From Sapria himalayana (Eukaryota > Streptophyta > Magnoliopsida > Malpighiales > Rafflesiaceae): a DNA stretch of 64,000 bases. Below are positions 51,535 through 63,821 of the stretch, piece by piece. Under the pieces are notes generated by a model, which saw only the letters and a list, made by a program, of their open reading frames with translations, made no database searches and had not been told where the DNA came from. Every line of letters starts with the position of its first letter. Position 1 is the stretch's first letter. The stretch covers positions 1-64,000 of the forward strand of contig JAREIK010010367.1 of NCBI GenBank assembly GCA_029783825.1, in the 5' to 3' direction. The translations under genes and the position numbers were made by a program.

Positions 51535-54500
51535 ATAATAATTTTTTAATAGTTATAAAATATGAATACAATACTTAGTTATAATAATCTTAATAGTTAT
51601 ATTTGATGTAAATTCAACATAAAAAATTTTAATAATATATATTATTTTGATGATCAAAATATAAATTAATAAACTATTATTAATAAGATAGATATTAATT
51701 AAAATATATTTTTATAACTCAAAATAATTTAAAATCAAAGTAAATTATATTACTAAATAAAATTTTAAATTTTTGAAATTTTGTTTATTTTTATAAGCTT
51801 ATATTTTTTTTGATTAAAAATAATTTATTTAAATTATGTGTCACTCATTATTTATTTTGAAATTATTATTTCTATAAAAATAAACTAAAAAATAATTAAA
51901 ATGAATATTTAAAATTATAATGAACACAAATAAAAATAAAATTTATTATTTATTATTTAGGTTATATAGGTTTAATTGTTTAAGTATCTAGGCGGTTTTG
52001 GGGTTTAGAAGTCTAGAGATTTAAATGTCTAGGCATTTAGTGCTTTATAAGTTTTATTTAAATAATAAAATAATTAAAAAATTATTTTTGGGATTTTTTA
52101 TCATTTTTGAAGGTTATAACCTTTGAAAATATAATAATTTTTAAATTTTTTTTAAATGTAAATATAATATTTAGTTATAATAATCTTAATAATTATAAGA
52201 CATTTAAATTCAATATAAGTAATTTTATTGTTAGATATCATAAAATTGATCAAATAATAAATTAATAAACTATTCTTAATAAGATTGATAGCAATTAAAA
52301 TATAATTCCAAAACCTATATATAATGATTCAAAATCAAAGTAAAATATATTACTAAATAATAATTTTTTGTTTTTTAAATTTTTACTTCTTTTTATATGC
52401 TTATATATTTTTTTTGATTAAAAATAAATTATTAAAATTATAGTTGTGTCGCTCATTATTTATTTTATAATTAATATTTCTATAAAAAATAAACTAATAA
52501 ATAATTAAAATGAATATTTAAAATTATAATGATTACAAATTAAAATGAGATTTATGATTTATTATATGTGATATTCCAGTTTAATAATTTCATTATTTAG
52601 GAGTTTTGTCGTTTAGGAGGTTATCAATTTATGTTGTTAGGCATTTAGTGGTTTATAGGTTTTATTTATATAATAAAAATAAATTTTTTTTTTTGATTTT
52701 TACTGATTTTCAATGGTTATAACCTTTAAATATAAAATAATTTTTAAAATTTTTTGAAATGTGAATACTATGCATAATTATATTAATCTTCCTAATTATA
52801 TATCATATAAATTCAATTTAAACAATTTTAATGATACATATTATAATAATGATCAAAAATTAAATTAATAAACTTTTATTAATAAAATAAATATTAATTA
52901 AAACAAATTTACATAACAAAAAATGTTCAAAATCAAATCAAAATATATTACTAAATAATAATATTTAATTTTTAAATTTGTCCATCTTTTTATAAGCTTA
53001 TATTTTTTTTGATTAAAAATAAATTATTTAAATAATATTTGTCTTACTCGAAATTTATTTTGTAATTAATTTTTTTAAATAATTAAACTATAAATAATTA
53101 AAAATGAATATTTAAAATTATAATAAATAGAAATAAAAATAAGATTTATTATTTATTAAGTAGTATATAGATGTTAAAATCTTTATGTATTTAGGGGTTT
53201 CGGGGATTATGAGCTTACTAATTTAAGTAAGTAAGCATTTAATGGTCTATAGGTTTTATTTAAAAAATAAAATAACTAAAAATTTATTTTTATTATTTTT
53301 TCTCATTTTTTAAGATTATAATCTTTGAAAATATAATAATTTTTTAATTTTTTTTCAAAAGTGAATACAATATTTATTTATAATAATCATAATAATTATA
53401 TATCATATAAATTTAATATATACAATTTAATGGATAGATATTCTAATAATTATCAAAAAATAAATTAAAAATCTATTATGAATATGATTGATATTACTTA
53501 AAATATAATATCAAAACCTAAAATGATTCTAAATCAAAGCAAAATATATTACTAAATAATAATTATTTGTTTTTAAATTTTTATTATTTTTATAAACTTA
53601 TCAATTTTTTGATTAAAAATAATTTTTATAAATTTTATTTTTAACTCATAATTTATTTTATAATTAATACATATATAAATATACAAAACTAAACAATCAA
53701 AATGCATTTTTTAAATTATAATGAAAACAATTAAAAATGAAATTTATTAATTATTATTTAGGGTATACTGATTTAAAGGATTATCTATATAGAGGTATCA
53801 GAATTTTGTAGTTTAGTGATTTAAATGCTTAGGCATTTAGTGGTGTATAGGTTTTATTTAAACAATAGAATAACAAAGAAAAAATATTTTTTTTATCTTT
53901 TCACATTTTCAAAGTTTATAACCTTTGAGAATATAATAATTTTAAATTTTTTTTCAAATGTGAATACAATATTTAGTTATAATAATCATTATATTTATAT
54001 ATCATATAAATTCAATATAAACATTTTTATTGGTAGATATTCTAATAATGATGAAAAAAAAAACTTAATTATCTATTATTAATAAGATAGATGTCAATTA
54101 AAATATAATTACAAAACCTAAAATGATTCACAAGCAAAGCAAAATATATTACTATATAATAATTTCTTGTTTTGAAATTTTTTTTAAAAAAAAGTTTATC
54201 TATAATTTTTTAATGAAAAATAATTTACATAAATTATATTTGTGTAACTCATAAATTATTTTGTAATTAATATTTATATAAAAATAAACAAATAAATAAT
54301 TAAAAATGAATATTTAAAATTATAATTAAAAATAATGAGATTTATTATTTATTATTTAGGGTATACCGGTCTAATTTAAATTAGATCTATCTTACTAATA
54401 ATTTATTTTGTAATTAATATTTCTATAAAAATAAATTGAAAATTAATTAAAATAAAAATTTAAAATTATACTGAATAAAAATTAAAATGATATTTATGAT

Positions 54501-55210
54501 TTATTATTAATGTACACTAGTTTAATAGTTTAAGTATTTAGAGGTTTTGTCTTTTAAGAGTTTAGCAATTTAGGTTTTTAGGCATTTAGTGGTTTATTGG
54601 TTTTATTTAATCAATAACATAACAAAAAAAAATTTGTAATTTTTTCTCATTTTCATAGGTTATAACCTTTGAAAATATAATATTATTTAAAATTTTTTGA
54701 AATGTGAATGAAATATTTAGTAAGAATAATATTAATAATTATATATGATATAAATTTTATATAGATAATTTTATTGATAGACATTATAATAATGATCAAA
54801 AATTAAATTAATAAACTATTAATAATAAGATAGATATTAATTAAAAAATATTTACAAAACACAAATTTTTTCAAAATTAATGTAAAAAATATTATTGGAT
54901 AATAATTTTTAATTTTAAAATTTTTACATCTTTTATAAGCGTATATATTTTTTTTATTAAAAATAAATTTATTTTATAATAAATATTTCTATAGAAAAAC
55001 TAATAAATAATTAAAATGAATATATAAACTATAATAAATAGAAATTATTAGATTTATTAATTATAATGTATTATATAGCGGTTTAATGGTTTATGTATTT
55101 AGGTATTACGGGGTTTAGGCGTTTACTGATTTAATTGTGTATGCATTTAGTGGTTTATAGGTTTTATTTTAAAAATAAAATAAAAAAACATTTATTTTTA
55201 TTATTTTTTG

Positions 55211-55242
55211 ATATTTTCGAAGGTTATAACCTTCGAAAATAT
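55211..55242. repeat. Covarying palindrome, pair 9-24 changed
   Basis: The half-site is ATATTTTCGAAGGTTA. A9 is G and T24 is C; all 16 pairs remain complementary. It is the last palindrome before the array changes orientation. Confidence 0.92.
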
Positions 55243-55698
55243 AATAATTTTTTAATTTTTTTCAAAAGGGAATTCAATATTTAGTTATAATAATCAATAT
55301 ATTTATATATTATATTTCAACATAAACAAATTTAGTGATAAATATTCTAATAATGATCAAAAAATAAATTAATAATCTATTATTAATAAGATAGATATCA
55401 ATTAAAATACAATTACAAAACATAAAATGATTCATAAGTAAAGGAAAATATATTACTATATAATAATTTTTTGTTCTGAAATTTTTTTTATTTAAAAAAG
55501 TATCTATATTTTTTTGATTAAAAATAATTTACGTAAATTATATTTGTCTAACTCATAATTTATTTTTTAATTAATATTTATATAAAAATAAAAAATTAAT
55601 AATTAAAATGAATATTTAATATATAATGAAAAAAAATGAGATTTATTATTTATTATTTAGGGTATACTAGTTTAATTTAAGTTATCATTTTTAAATAT

Positions 55699-55738
55699 AA
55701 GTTTATTTATTCTTAATCATAAAAATATAAATAAACTT
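55699..55738. repeat. 12-bp inverted repeat at the orientation switch
   Basis: AAGTTTATTTAT at 55699-55710 and its exact inverted copy at 55727-55738, separated by 16 bases. It starts within 20 bp of the position where forward satellite turns into reverse satellite. Confidence 0.8.
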
Positions 55739-56235
55739 TTTAAAATAAAAAAAATTTCAAAAAAAAATTATTATATAGTAATATATTTTGCTTTGCTTCT
55801 GAATCATTTTAGGGTTTTTAATTATATTTTAATTGATATCTATCTTATTAATTATAGATTATTATTTTTTTTAAATAATTATTAGAATATTTTTCAATAA
55901 AAATGTTTATATTGAATTTATATGATATATAAATATAAATATTATTATTACTAAATATAGTATTCACTTTTTGTAAAAAATCTTAAAATTATTATATTTT
56001 TAAAGGTTAACATATTTTAAAATGTGAAAAAATATCAAAAATAATTTTATTGTTATTTCATTGTTTAAATAAAACTTATAAATCACTAAATGGCTAAACA
56101 ATTAAATCACTAAACTACAAAATCCTGATACCCCTATATAGATAATCATTTAAACATGTATATCCTAAATAATTATTAAAAAATCTCATTTTTATTTGTT
56201 TTCATTATAATTTAAAAAATTCATTTTGATTGTTA

Positions 56236-56240
<5 letters not shown>

Positions 56241-56270
<30 letters not shown>
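56241..56270. repeat. TA dinucleotide run
   Basis: About 30 bp of alternating A and T inside an inverted monomer. Equivalent forward monomers have only short ATATATA stretches here. Confidence 0.9.
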
Positions 56271-56274
<4 letters not shown>

Positions 56275-57360
56275 TATAAAATAAATTATGAGTTAAAAAT
56301 ATAATTTATAAGAATAATTTTTCATCAAAAATTTGATAAGCCTATTAAAAGAATAAAAATTTAAAAACAAATAATTATTATTAAGTAATATATTTTGCTT
56401 TGTTTTTGAATCATTTTAGGTTTTGATATTATATTTTAAGTAATATCAATCTTATTCATAATAAATTTTTAATTTATTTTTTGATAATTATTAGAATATC
56501 TATCAATAAAATTGTTTAAATTGAATTTATATGATATATAATTATTATGATTATTATAAATAAATATTGTATTCACTTTTAAAAATAATTTAAAAATTAT
56601 TATATTTTCAAAGGTTATAATTTTAAAAATGAGAAAGAATACAAAAAATAAATTTTTTGTTTTTTATTTTTTAAATAAAACCTATAGACCACTAGATGTT
56701 TACTTACTTAAATCAGTAGCTCATAACACCCGAAACCCCTAAATACATAAACCTTATAACAGCTGTATACTACCTAATAAATAATAAATCTCATTTTTAT
56801 TTCTATTTATTATTATTTTAAATATTCATTTTAATTATTTTTATTTTACTTTTTTAGAAAAATTAATTACAAAATAAATTTCGAGTGAGACAGATATTAT
56901 TTATTTAATTTATTTTTAATCATAAAAAAATATAAGCTTATAAAAAGATGGAAAAATTTAAAAATTAAATATTATTATTTAGTAATATATTTTTATTTGA
57001 TTTTGAATCATTTTTGTTTTTTAAATATATTTTAATTAATATTTATATTATTAAAAATAGTTTATTAATTTAATTTTTGATTATTATTATAATATCTATC
57101 ATTAAAATTATTTATATAGAATTTATATGATATATAATTAATAAGATTAATATAATTATACATGGTATTCACATTACAAAAGATTTTTAAAATTATTTTA
57201 TTTTTAAAGGTTATAACCTTTCAAAAGCTAAAAAAAATTTATTTTTATTATATAAATAAAACCTATATACGACTAAATGCCTAAAAACATAAATTTTTAA
57301 ACTCCTAAATGACAAAACCCCTAAATAATCGATATATTAAACCAATATATTATATATAAT

Positions 57361-57932
57361 TGTTGGGGAATTATGCTTCCATGGTAGTGAGATTGAGATA
57401 CAGAAACACAAAAACAATAGAAAACATGCAATATATATATCACAATTCAGCAACCATCCATGATAGAATCAAAAAATGAGAAATAAACACCGAAAATAAC
57501 ATGGTTCGCTAGTCGCTCAGTACGACTAGCTAAATCCACCAGAAAATGCTCTTGCGTTACCGATTAAAGCAACAGAAAAATCTTACAATATGCAACACAC
57601 TAAATAGTCACGCTAAATCACACAGAGAGAAGAGAGAGAGACAATAAATAGTTCCACGCGTCCAAAAACAGCCACCGAAAATAAAATTATAAAACATTTT
57701 ATATTAAAATTTTTCTCGATTCATTTAACCGGAGCGGGTCGGATACTGAGACGGGTCAGGTTCTACTCCAATTTCGGCTTGCTGTCCGGTAAGCGAGACC
57801 TCCGTTATTGTGCTACTAATGCATCCCCGGCCTCTTAATATTTCCTTTCCTGCACTTACATAAAAATATTAAAAAAGAAAAAATATTTGTCTATACAAAC
57901 AGATTATCAAAAAATAAATTACATATATAGCA
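57361..57932 (+). mobile_element. Solo LTR 2, inverted relative of solo LTR 1, 572 bp
   Basis: It starts TGTTGGGGAATTATGC and ends ATATATAGCA, with ATAAT at 57356-57360 and again at 57933-57937 as the target duplication. It has canonical TG...CA ends and no internal retrotransposon sequence. It aligns end to end with the reverse complement of 30138-30708, with frequent substitutions. The target site and flanking satellite are the same, so the two are copies of a single insertion carried by the inverted duplication, not two insertions. Confidence 0.85.
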
Positions 57933-58947
57933 ATAATAAATCTTAAATCTCATTTTAATTTGTATTCATTATGATTTTTAATATTAATATTACATATTTA
58001 TTAATTTAATTTTTACATAAATTTTAATTACAAAATAAATAATTAGACAGACAAATATAACATTAATAATTTACTTTAAAATATATATATAATTTTATAA
58101 AAATAAGTAAAAATTTAAAAACAAAAAATTATTATTTAGTAAGAAATTTTACATTGATTTTGAATCAGTTTAGGTTTTGTAATTATATTTTAATTTATAT
58201 CTATCATATTAATAATAGTTTATTAATTTATTTTTTGATAAATGATATCATATCTATCAATAAAATTATTTATAATTAGTTTATATTATATATAATTATA
58301 ATGATTATTATTACTAAATATTTTATTCACATTTTAAAAAAATTTTAAAATTATTATATTTTCAAATGTTATAACCTTATAAAATATTAAAAAATAACAA
58401 AAATAATTTTTTTGTTATTTAATTGTTTAAATAAATTCTATAAGCAACTAAATGCATAAATACTTAAATCAATAACTTTTAAATATCGAAAACCCTAAAT
58501 AGATAATCATTTTAAACTGGTATACCCTAAATAATAAATAATAAATCTCAATATTATTTTTTTCATTATAATTTAAAATATTCATTTTAATTATTTATTT
58601 GTATTTTTATATAATTATTAATTACAGAATAAATTGAGTTAGACAAATATAATTTATATAATTATTTTTCATCTAAAAAATTTAGATAAACTTTTAAAAG
58701 AAAAAAATCATAACAAAAAATTATTATATAGTAATATATTTTGCTTTTTTTTTGAATCATTTTAGATTTTGTAATTATATTTAAATTGATATCGATCTTA
58801 TTAATAATAGATTATTAATTTATTCTTTGAACATAATTAGAATATTTATCAATAAAAATAATTATATTGAATTTATATGATATATAAATATAATGATTAT
58901 TATAACTAAATATTATATTCACTTTTGAAAAAAAATTTTAAAATATT

Positions 58948-58979
58948 ATACTTTCAAAGGTTATAACCTTTGAAAGTAT
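58948..58979. repeat. Covarying palindrome, pair 4-29 changed
   Basis: The half-site is ATACTTTCAAAGGTTA. T4 is C and A29 is G; all 16 pairs remain complementary. Confidence 0.92.
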
Positions 58980-60420
58980 CAAAAAATAAAAAAAATAAAT
59001 TTTTTGATATTTTTTTTAAATAACACCTATAAATCACTAAATGCATGCCGAGTTAAATCAGTAAACTTTAAAACCCCGTAATGCCAAAATACATAAACCA
59101 TTAAACCGCTATATACTACTTAATTTTTAATAAATCTAATTTTTATTTCTATTTATTATAATTTTAAATATTCATTTTAATTATTTATTAGTTTATTTTT
59201 ATAGAAATATTTATTACAAAATAAATTATGAGTGCGACAAATATAATTATAAAAATATATATGTTTATAAAAGAAGTAAAATTTTAAAAATTAAAAATTG
59301 TTATCCAGAAATATATTTTACTATAATTTTGAATCAATTTTGGTTATGTAATTATTTTTTAATTAATATCTATCTTAATAGCAATAGTTTATAAATTTAA
59401 TTTTTATCATTATTATAATATATATCAATAAAATTATTTATATTGAATTTATATGATATATATTTATTAATATTATCATAACTAAGTATTGTATTCACAT
59501 TTCAAAAAAATTTAATTATTATTATATTTTCAAAGGTTATAACCTATGAAAATGATAAAAAATTATTGAAATTTTTTTGATATTTTATTTTTTAAATAAA
59601 ACGTATAAACCATAAAAGCCTAAAAACATAAATCACATAAATCCTAAATGAAAAAACCTCTAAATACTTAATCCATTAAACTGGTATGCATTAATAATAT
59701 ATCATAAATCTCATTTTAAATTTTATTCAGTATAATTTTAAATTTTTATTTTAAATATATATCAGTTTTTTTTATAGAAATATTGATTACAAAATTAATT
59801 ATTAGTGAGAAATATCTAATTTAAATTAAACCGGTATCCCTAAATAATAAGTAATAAATCTCATTTTTTTCATTATAATTTTAAATATTCATTTTAATTA
59901 TTTATTTGTTTATTTTTATAAATATATTTATTACAGAATAAATTATAAGTTAGACGAATATAATTTGTATAAATTATTATTCATCAAAAAAATATACATA
60001 AACTTTTTAAAAGAAAAAAAAAATCAAAACAAAAAATTATTATATAGTAATATATTTTGCTCTACTTCTGAATCATTTTAGGTTTTGTAATTCTATTTTA
60101 ATTGATATCCATCTTATTAATAATAGATTATTAATTTATTTTTTGATCATTATTAGAATATTTATCAATAAAATTATTTTTATTGAATTTATATGATATA
60201 TAAATAAAATGATTATTATAACTAAATATTATATTTACATTTGAAAATAATTTAAAAATTATTATATTTTTAAAGGTTATCATCTTTGAAAATGAGATAA
60301 AATCACAAAAATAAATTTTTGTTTATTTTATTGTTTATATAAAACCTATAAACTACTAAAAGCCTAAACGCTTAAATCATTAAACTCCTAAACCTCAAAA
60401 CCCTTAAATACATAGACATT

Positions 60421-60560
60421 TAAACCATCTTTAAAGGTTTAAGTATTTATAAATAATATATAAATATCTATCAATAAATAATAGTTTATTAATTTATTTT
60501 TTGATCATTATTATATTTATATTTATATTTAGTTTATTAATACCTATCAATAAAATTGTT
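60421..60560 (-). repeat. Truncated-monomer marker, inverted copy
   Basis: Reverse complement of the shortened monomer found at 9.15, 23.1 and 27.9 kb, with CCATCTTTAAAGG at 60425. Confidence 0.75.
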
Positions 60561-62123
60561 TATTTTTAATTTTCATGATATATAATTAGTACGTTTATTA
60601 TAACTAAATATTGTATTCACATTTGAAAAAAATTTAAAAAATATTATATTTATAAAGATTATAACCTTCAAAATTGATAAAAAATTTGAAAAATAATTTT
60701 TTTATTAATTCATTATTTAAATATTACATATAAACTACTAAATGGCTAAACACTTAAATCACTAAACTCGTAAACTTCTATATACTTAAACCATTAAACT
60801 GGTTTACCTAAATAATTAGTCATTAATCTCATTTTTATTTGTATACATTATAATTTTAATATTCATTTTAATTATTTATTAGTTTATTTTTATAGAAATA
60901 TTAATTGCAAAATAATATTTAGAATGAGACAAAAAAAATTTAAATAATTTATCTTCATCAAAAAAATTTATAAGCTTATAAAAAGAATTAAAAATTTAAA
61001 CATAAAAAATTATTATGTAGTAATATATTTTACTTTGATTTTGAATCGTTTTATGTTTTGCAAATATATTTTATTTAATACCTATCATATTAATAATAGT
61101 TTATTAATCTATTATATTATCAATATTATAATATCAATCAATAAAATTATTTATATTGAATTTACATGATATTTAATTTTTATGATTATTATAATTAAAT
61201 ATTATATTAACACTTGAAAAAAAAATTAAAAATTATAATATTTTTAATGGTTATAACCTTGAAAATTACAAAAAATCATAAAAATAATTTTTTTGTTATT
61301 TAATTATTTAAATAAAACCTATAAACCACAAAATACCTAAATACTTAAATTACTAAACTTCTAAACCCAGATACTACTGCACCACACACACATAGCGACG
61401 GAGCATAGTACACACATGCACATATTCTTGTCAATTTTGGTGTAGCATTTAGAGGGGCCAGCAAGTCCTGGAAGGAGCCAGAACTATGGGCCACCTAGCT
61501 TGTAGAGGGCCCCACTAGAAAGTCGGGATGATAACATTCAGACAACTGACGAAACCGAGCAAAGTGGTCTGGAGTAAACCCAAGAGTATCTAGGAATGGG
61601 CCAACTAGCCCTATCAGGTAGCATTGAGGGCCACCGAACTGTCGCCCAGCAGGAGTAGCGGGTAATCCATGATTAATTGGAGAGCCGGAAAAATCCGAAG
61701 CATCACGAAGCAGGGCCAGTAAGCAATGGAGTCCAGACCAACCACACGGGAGCGAAATATTCAAACTTATAGTTTATGTTTGTAATCTTATTTGTTTTTT
61801 GGACTTTGTATACACCATTTACTTGTAGAGACGGATCATGACATACTCACACACACAATCTTGTCTATTCTATATGTAGCATGCAATGAGGGCAACTGGA
61901 CCCATGAGTATCTCTAAGTGGGGCCCACTAATGTATTTTGTAAATACACATTAGGTGATGCTACACTCCCAGGACCAGAAGACCCATCTTTATAGCATTT
62001 TGTAATTTTAATTGTTTTCTAGCTTGGTTGTACGCGTAGATAATTAGACTATTAGATGGACCTCATTACACATGCACACCGATGCATGCATATTTTTTGA
62101 TATTTTGTCGGTGCAACATACAG

Positions 62124-62473
62124 CCACTTCTTGGAGCTCGAGGAGGAATCATTATAACCCACGAGATACTCTTTTGCGGATCATTGGAGCAAAAGAATGT
62201 GGAATTTAGAGGTGAGAATGAATTGACAAAGTGCCATAGATATGGACTTGTGGATTTATGGGTATCCAGTTTTACATGTATTTCATTGCATAGCAATGAC
62301 CTAGTCAAACGCTTGATGTTGCATGTCACACACATGCACAATCATATATTTGCATAGTTTTAATATTGTGCATCATTCAGGTTCCTCCAAAAGGCTTTGA
62401 AAAATCCGAATGGAAAGGATTCAGTTCGCATAATGACTTAATGCCAACTCTGAAGTCCGAGAATGCCAAGTGA
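62124..62473 (+). pseudogene. Possible two-exon gene remnant in unit A copy 4
   Basis: An 88-bp block (62124-62211) follows CAG and ends at GTGAGA. A 169-bp gap leads to CATCATTCAG and a 93-bp block ending in TGA at 62471. The second block is open for 30 codons as VPPKGFEKSEWK.... In the frame that continues the first block's SWSSRRNHYNPRDT reading there is a stop just before the donor (GGA ATT TAG), so this copy would be broken in that frame. AATAAA follows at 62618 and an A-rich tail at 62637-62655. The product is not recognised. Confidence 0.35.
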
Positions 62474-62617
62474 TTTCAGTTGTATTCGTAAGCTTTATAT
62501 TATTAGGCATTATGTTTTTTATGTATTTTATGCAATCATTAAGGTGCATATAATTTGGTGGCCTGGCATAAATTAGTCAGCTTTTTAGTCTCTTGTAAGT
62601 TGTGTGCCTAAATGATA

Positions 62618-62655
62618 AATAAAGTATGTATTTTCCAAAAAAAACAAAAAAAAAA
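62618..62655 (+). promoter_or_regulatory. Polyadenylation-like signal and A-rich tract
   Basis: AATAAA at 62618-62623 is followed 13 bp later by 19 bases that are all A except one C. The spacing fits a cleaved and polyadenylated transcript copied into DNA, or simply an A-rich gene end. The reverse complement is conserved in the other unit A copies (T-rich tracts at about 7.04, 20.99 and 26.41 kb). Confidence 0.5.
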
Positions 62656-62740
62656 CCATAAACCCTAAACTTTAAATCCTAAACCTTAAACCATAAACTA
62701 TAACCCTAATCCATAAACCCAATATCCTAAATCATAAATC
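62655..62740 (-). repeat. Degenerate 7-nt telomere-like tract in unit A copy 4
   Basis: About twelve 7-nt words of the C/A strand (CATAAAC, CCTAAAC, CTTAAAC, CCTAATC) directly follow the A-rich tract. Confidence 0.7.
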
Positions 62741-63821
62741 AAATGACTAATTGTTAAATTTAAATTGAAATTCACAACTTTTAGGAATATCACAAATTTA
62801 TCTTTTTGTATATGTAACACAAAGTAATGACTCAAGGGGTGAGTTATGGATTCAATCTCTTTATTGCTTTAGATTATCGTAACATTAGCAATGGTCATGA
62901 TTGTATATTTGTCTCTAGAACACAAAATTATATCGATGAGAATATGCTATAACTTGTGCTCTTTGTTGAACATATTGTTATGGCACTAAGAATGATCATT
63001 AATACATATTTAATCACTATAATACTGGGTCACAGTATTGGATATGACCATAGCTTGTGCATTTTATCTTTATATTGCAAAGTTATTGCACTAGGAATGA
63101 TTGTAACTTTGAACATTCCTCAAGAGCAAAAGTCATGACCCTAGAAATAGTTAAAGCTAGAGTACTACTCTTTATAACTTTCTATAGCTAAAAATCTTGG
63201 GATTGGAAATATCACTATGGCTTTTTCCTTTGATTTGTGAACTCAAGTGTCAATATGCAAGACTAATATTTTGAGCAATGATTAAAACCATTAATACATT
63301 TGAATATGATTCATTTACACCTTTTTGGGTATTGTGAGCTTGTATACATAACTCATTTAATATAAAAAGAAAGAAATGATTATATTCAAATCCATCAGGA
63401 TATAAAAAAAGGCTTAGACATGCCAATAAAATAATTTTTTGATTCTTAATTGAAAGAGAGCCCATACTTCTTGCCCTACTCAAACCACCCAGGGGATAGT
63501 TTGTATAAAAGGCTACAAGGTGGTTTTTTTTAGAGGTGAACAATGTTTTAAAAAAATTGCTGAGTGTGTGCATGAGAGATATTTTAGAAGAAATTACAAT
63601 AATCAATATAAATAGCATCCTCAACAACTAGCTATTTCAACACATAGGGTTACAACTTTGGTTTAGTCTGTTAGCTTACATGAGTCAAATTACCTTTGAT
63701 AGCCCAGTGATTCAACATCAAATATGATGAGACATAATAGAGATAAAGTAAAAGCTCCTATTATTTTGGTTAGAGCCTTAACAATCATTTTAGAGTTAAG
63801 AGAGTAACAAAATAAATTATT

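Larger units (their letters stand above)
40711..55680 (+). repeat. A+T-rich satellite array, segment 6
   Basis: About 25 monomers in forward orientation. The 1.34-kb module recurs from about 45.5 to 48.2 kb. The 51.37-53.3 kb part is a third relative of 3.28-5.2 and 17.26-19.2 kb (anchor TGTGGTTTTGGG at about 3310, 17292 and 51396). Open frames of 64-85 codons recur at equivalent positions on both strands but have no ATG start and are closed in most sister monomers. No gene is seen. Confidence 0.9.
55681..57360 (-). repeat. Inverted satellite array, segment 7
   Basis: From here the octamer blocks read C/A-rich on the + strand, so the array is reversed. The monomer at about 56.7 kb is the reverse complement of the 31.3-kb type (TTTAGGGGTTTCGGG context with AAGTAAGTAA), and that at 56.1 kb is the 31.9-kb type. 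A TA run of about 30 bp lies at 56241-56270. No gene is seen. Confidence 0.88.
57933..61366 (-). repeat. Inverted satellite array, segment 8
   Basis: The reverse complement of the order seen at 27.06-30.14 kb. It includes the truncated-monomer marker at about 60.42-60.56 kb and about 0.37 kb (58.47-58.85 kb) that was lost from the forward copy. No gene is seen. Confidence 0.87.
61367..63821 (-). repeat. Unit A, copy 4, inverted
   Basis: A full-length reverse-complement relative of copies 1 and 2. Both edges border the same satellite sequence as the forward copies. On the + strand the order is: conserved G+C-richer end (61.37-62.1 kb), exon-like blocks (62124-62473), AATAAA and A-rich tract (62.62-62.66 kb), 7-nt telomere-like tract, degenerate 104-bp repeats (about 62.82-63.3 kb), then the final unique stretch. 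The 113-bp stretch is single. Confidence 0.85.

Noticed and set aside
48213..54082. Recurrent 64-85 codon open frames in satellite monomers (for example 48213-48449, 50831-51070, 53825-54082 on +; 9442-9624, 34458-34658, 43348-43542 on -)
   Set aside because: They begin at TTG or similar codons rather than ATG, are made almost entirely of A/T-type residues, occur on both strands of the same monomer and are closed in most sister copies. The recurrence reflects repeat homology.
62082..62357. Overlapping 91-codon open frames on both strands of unit A copy 4
   Set aside because: One runs through the proposed splice sites and is closed by a stop in copies 1 and 2; the other is its antisense shadow.
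63250..63627. 125-codon minus-strand open frame in unit A copy 4
   Set aside because: It is interrupted in copy 1 and only 63 codons long in copy 2, starts at TTG and has no recognisable domain.
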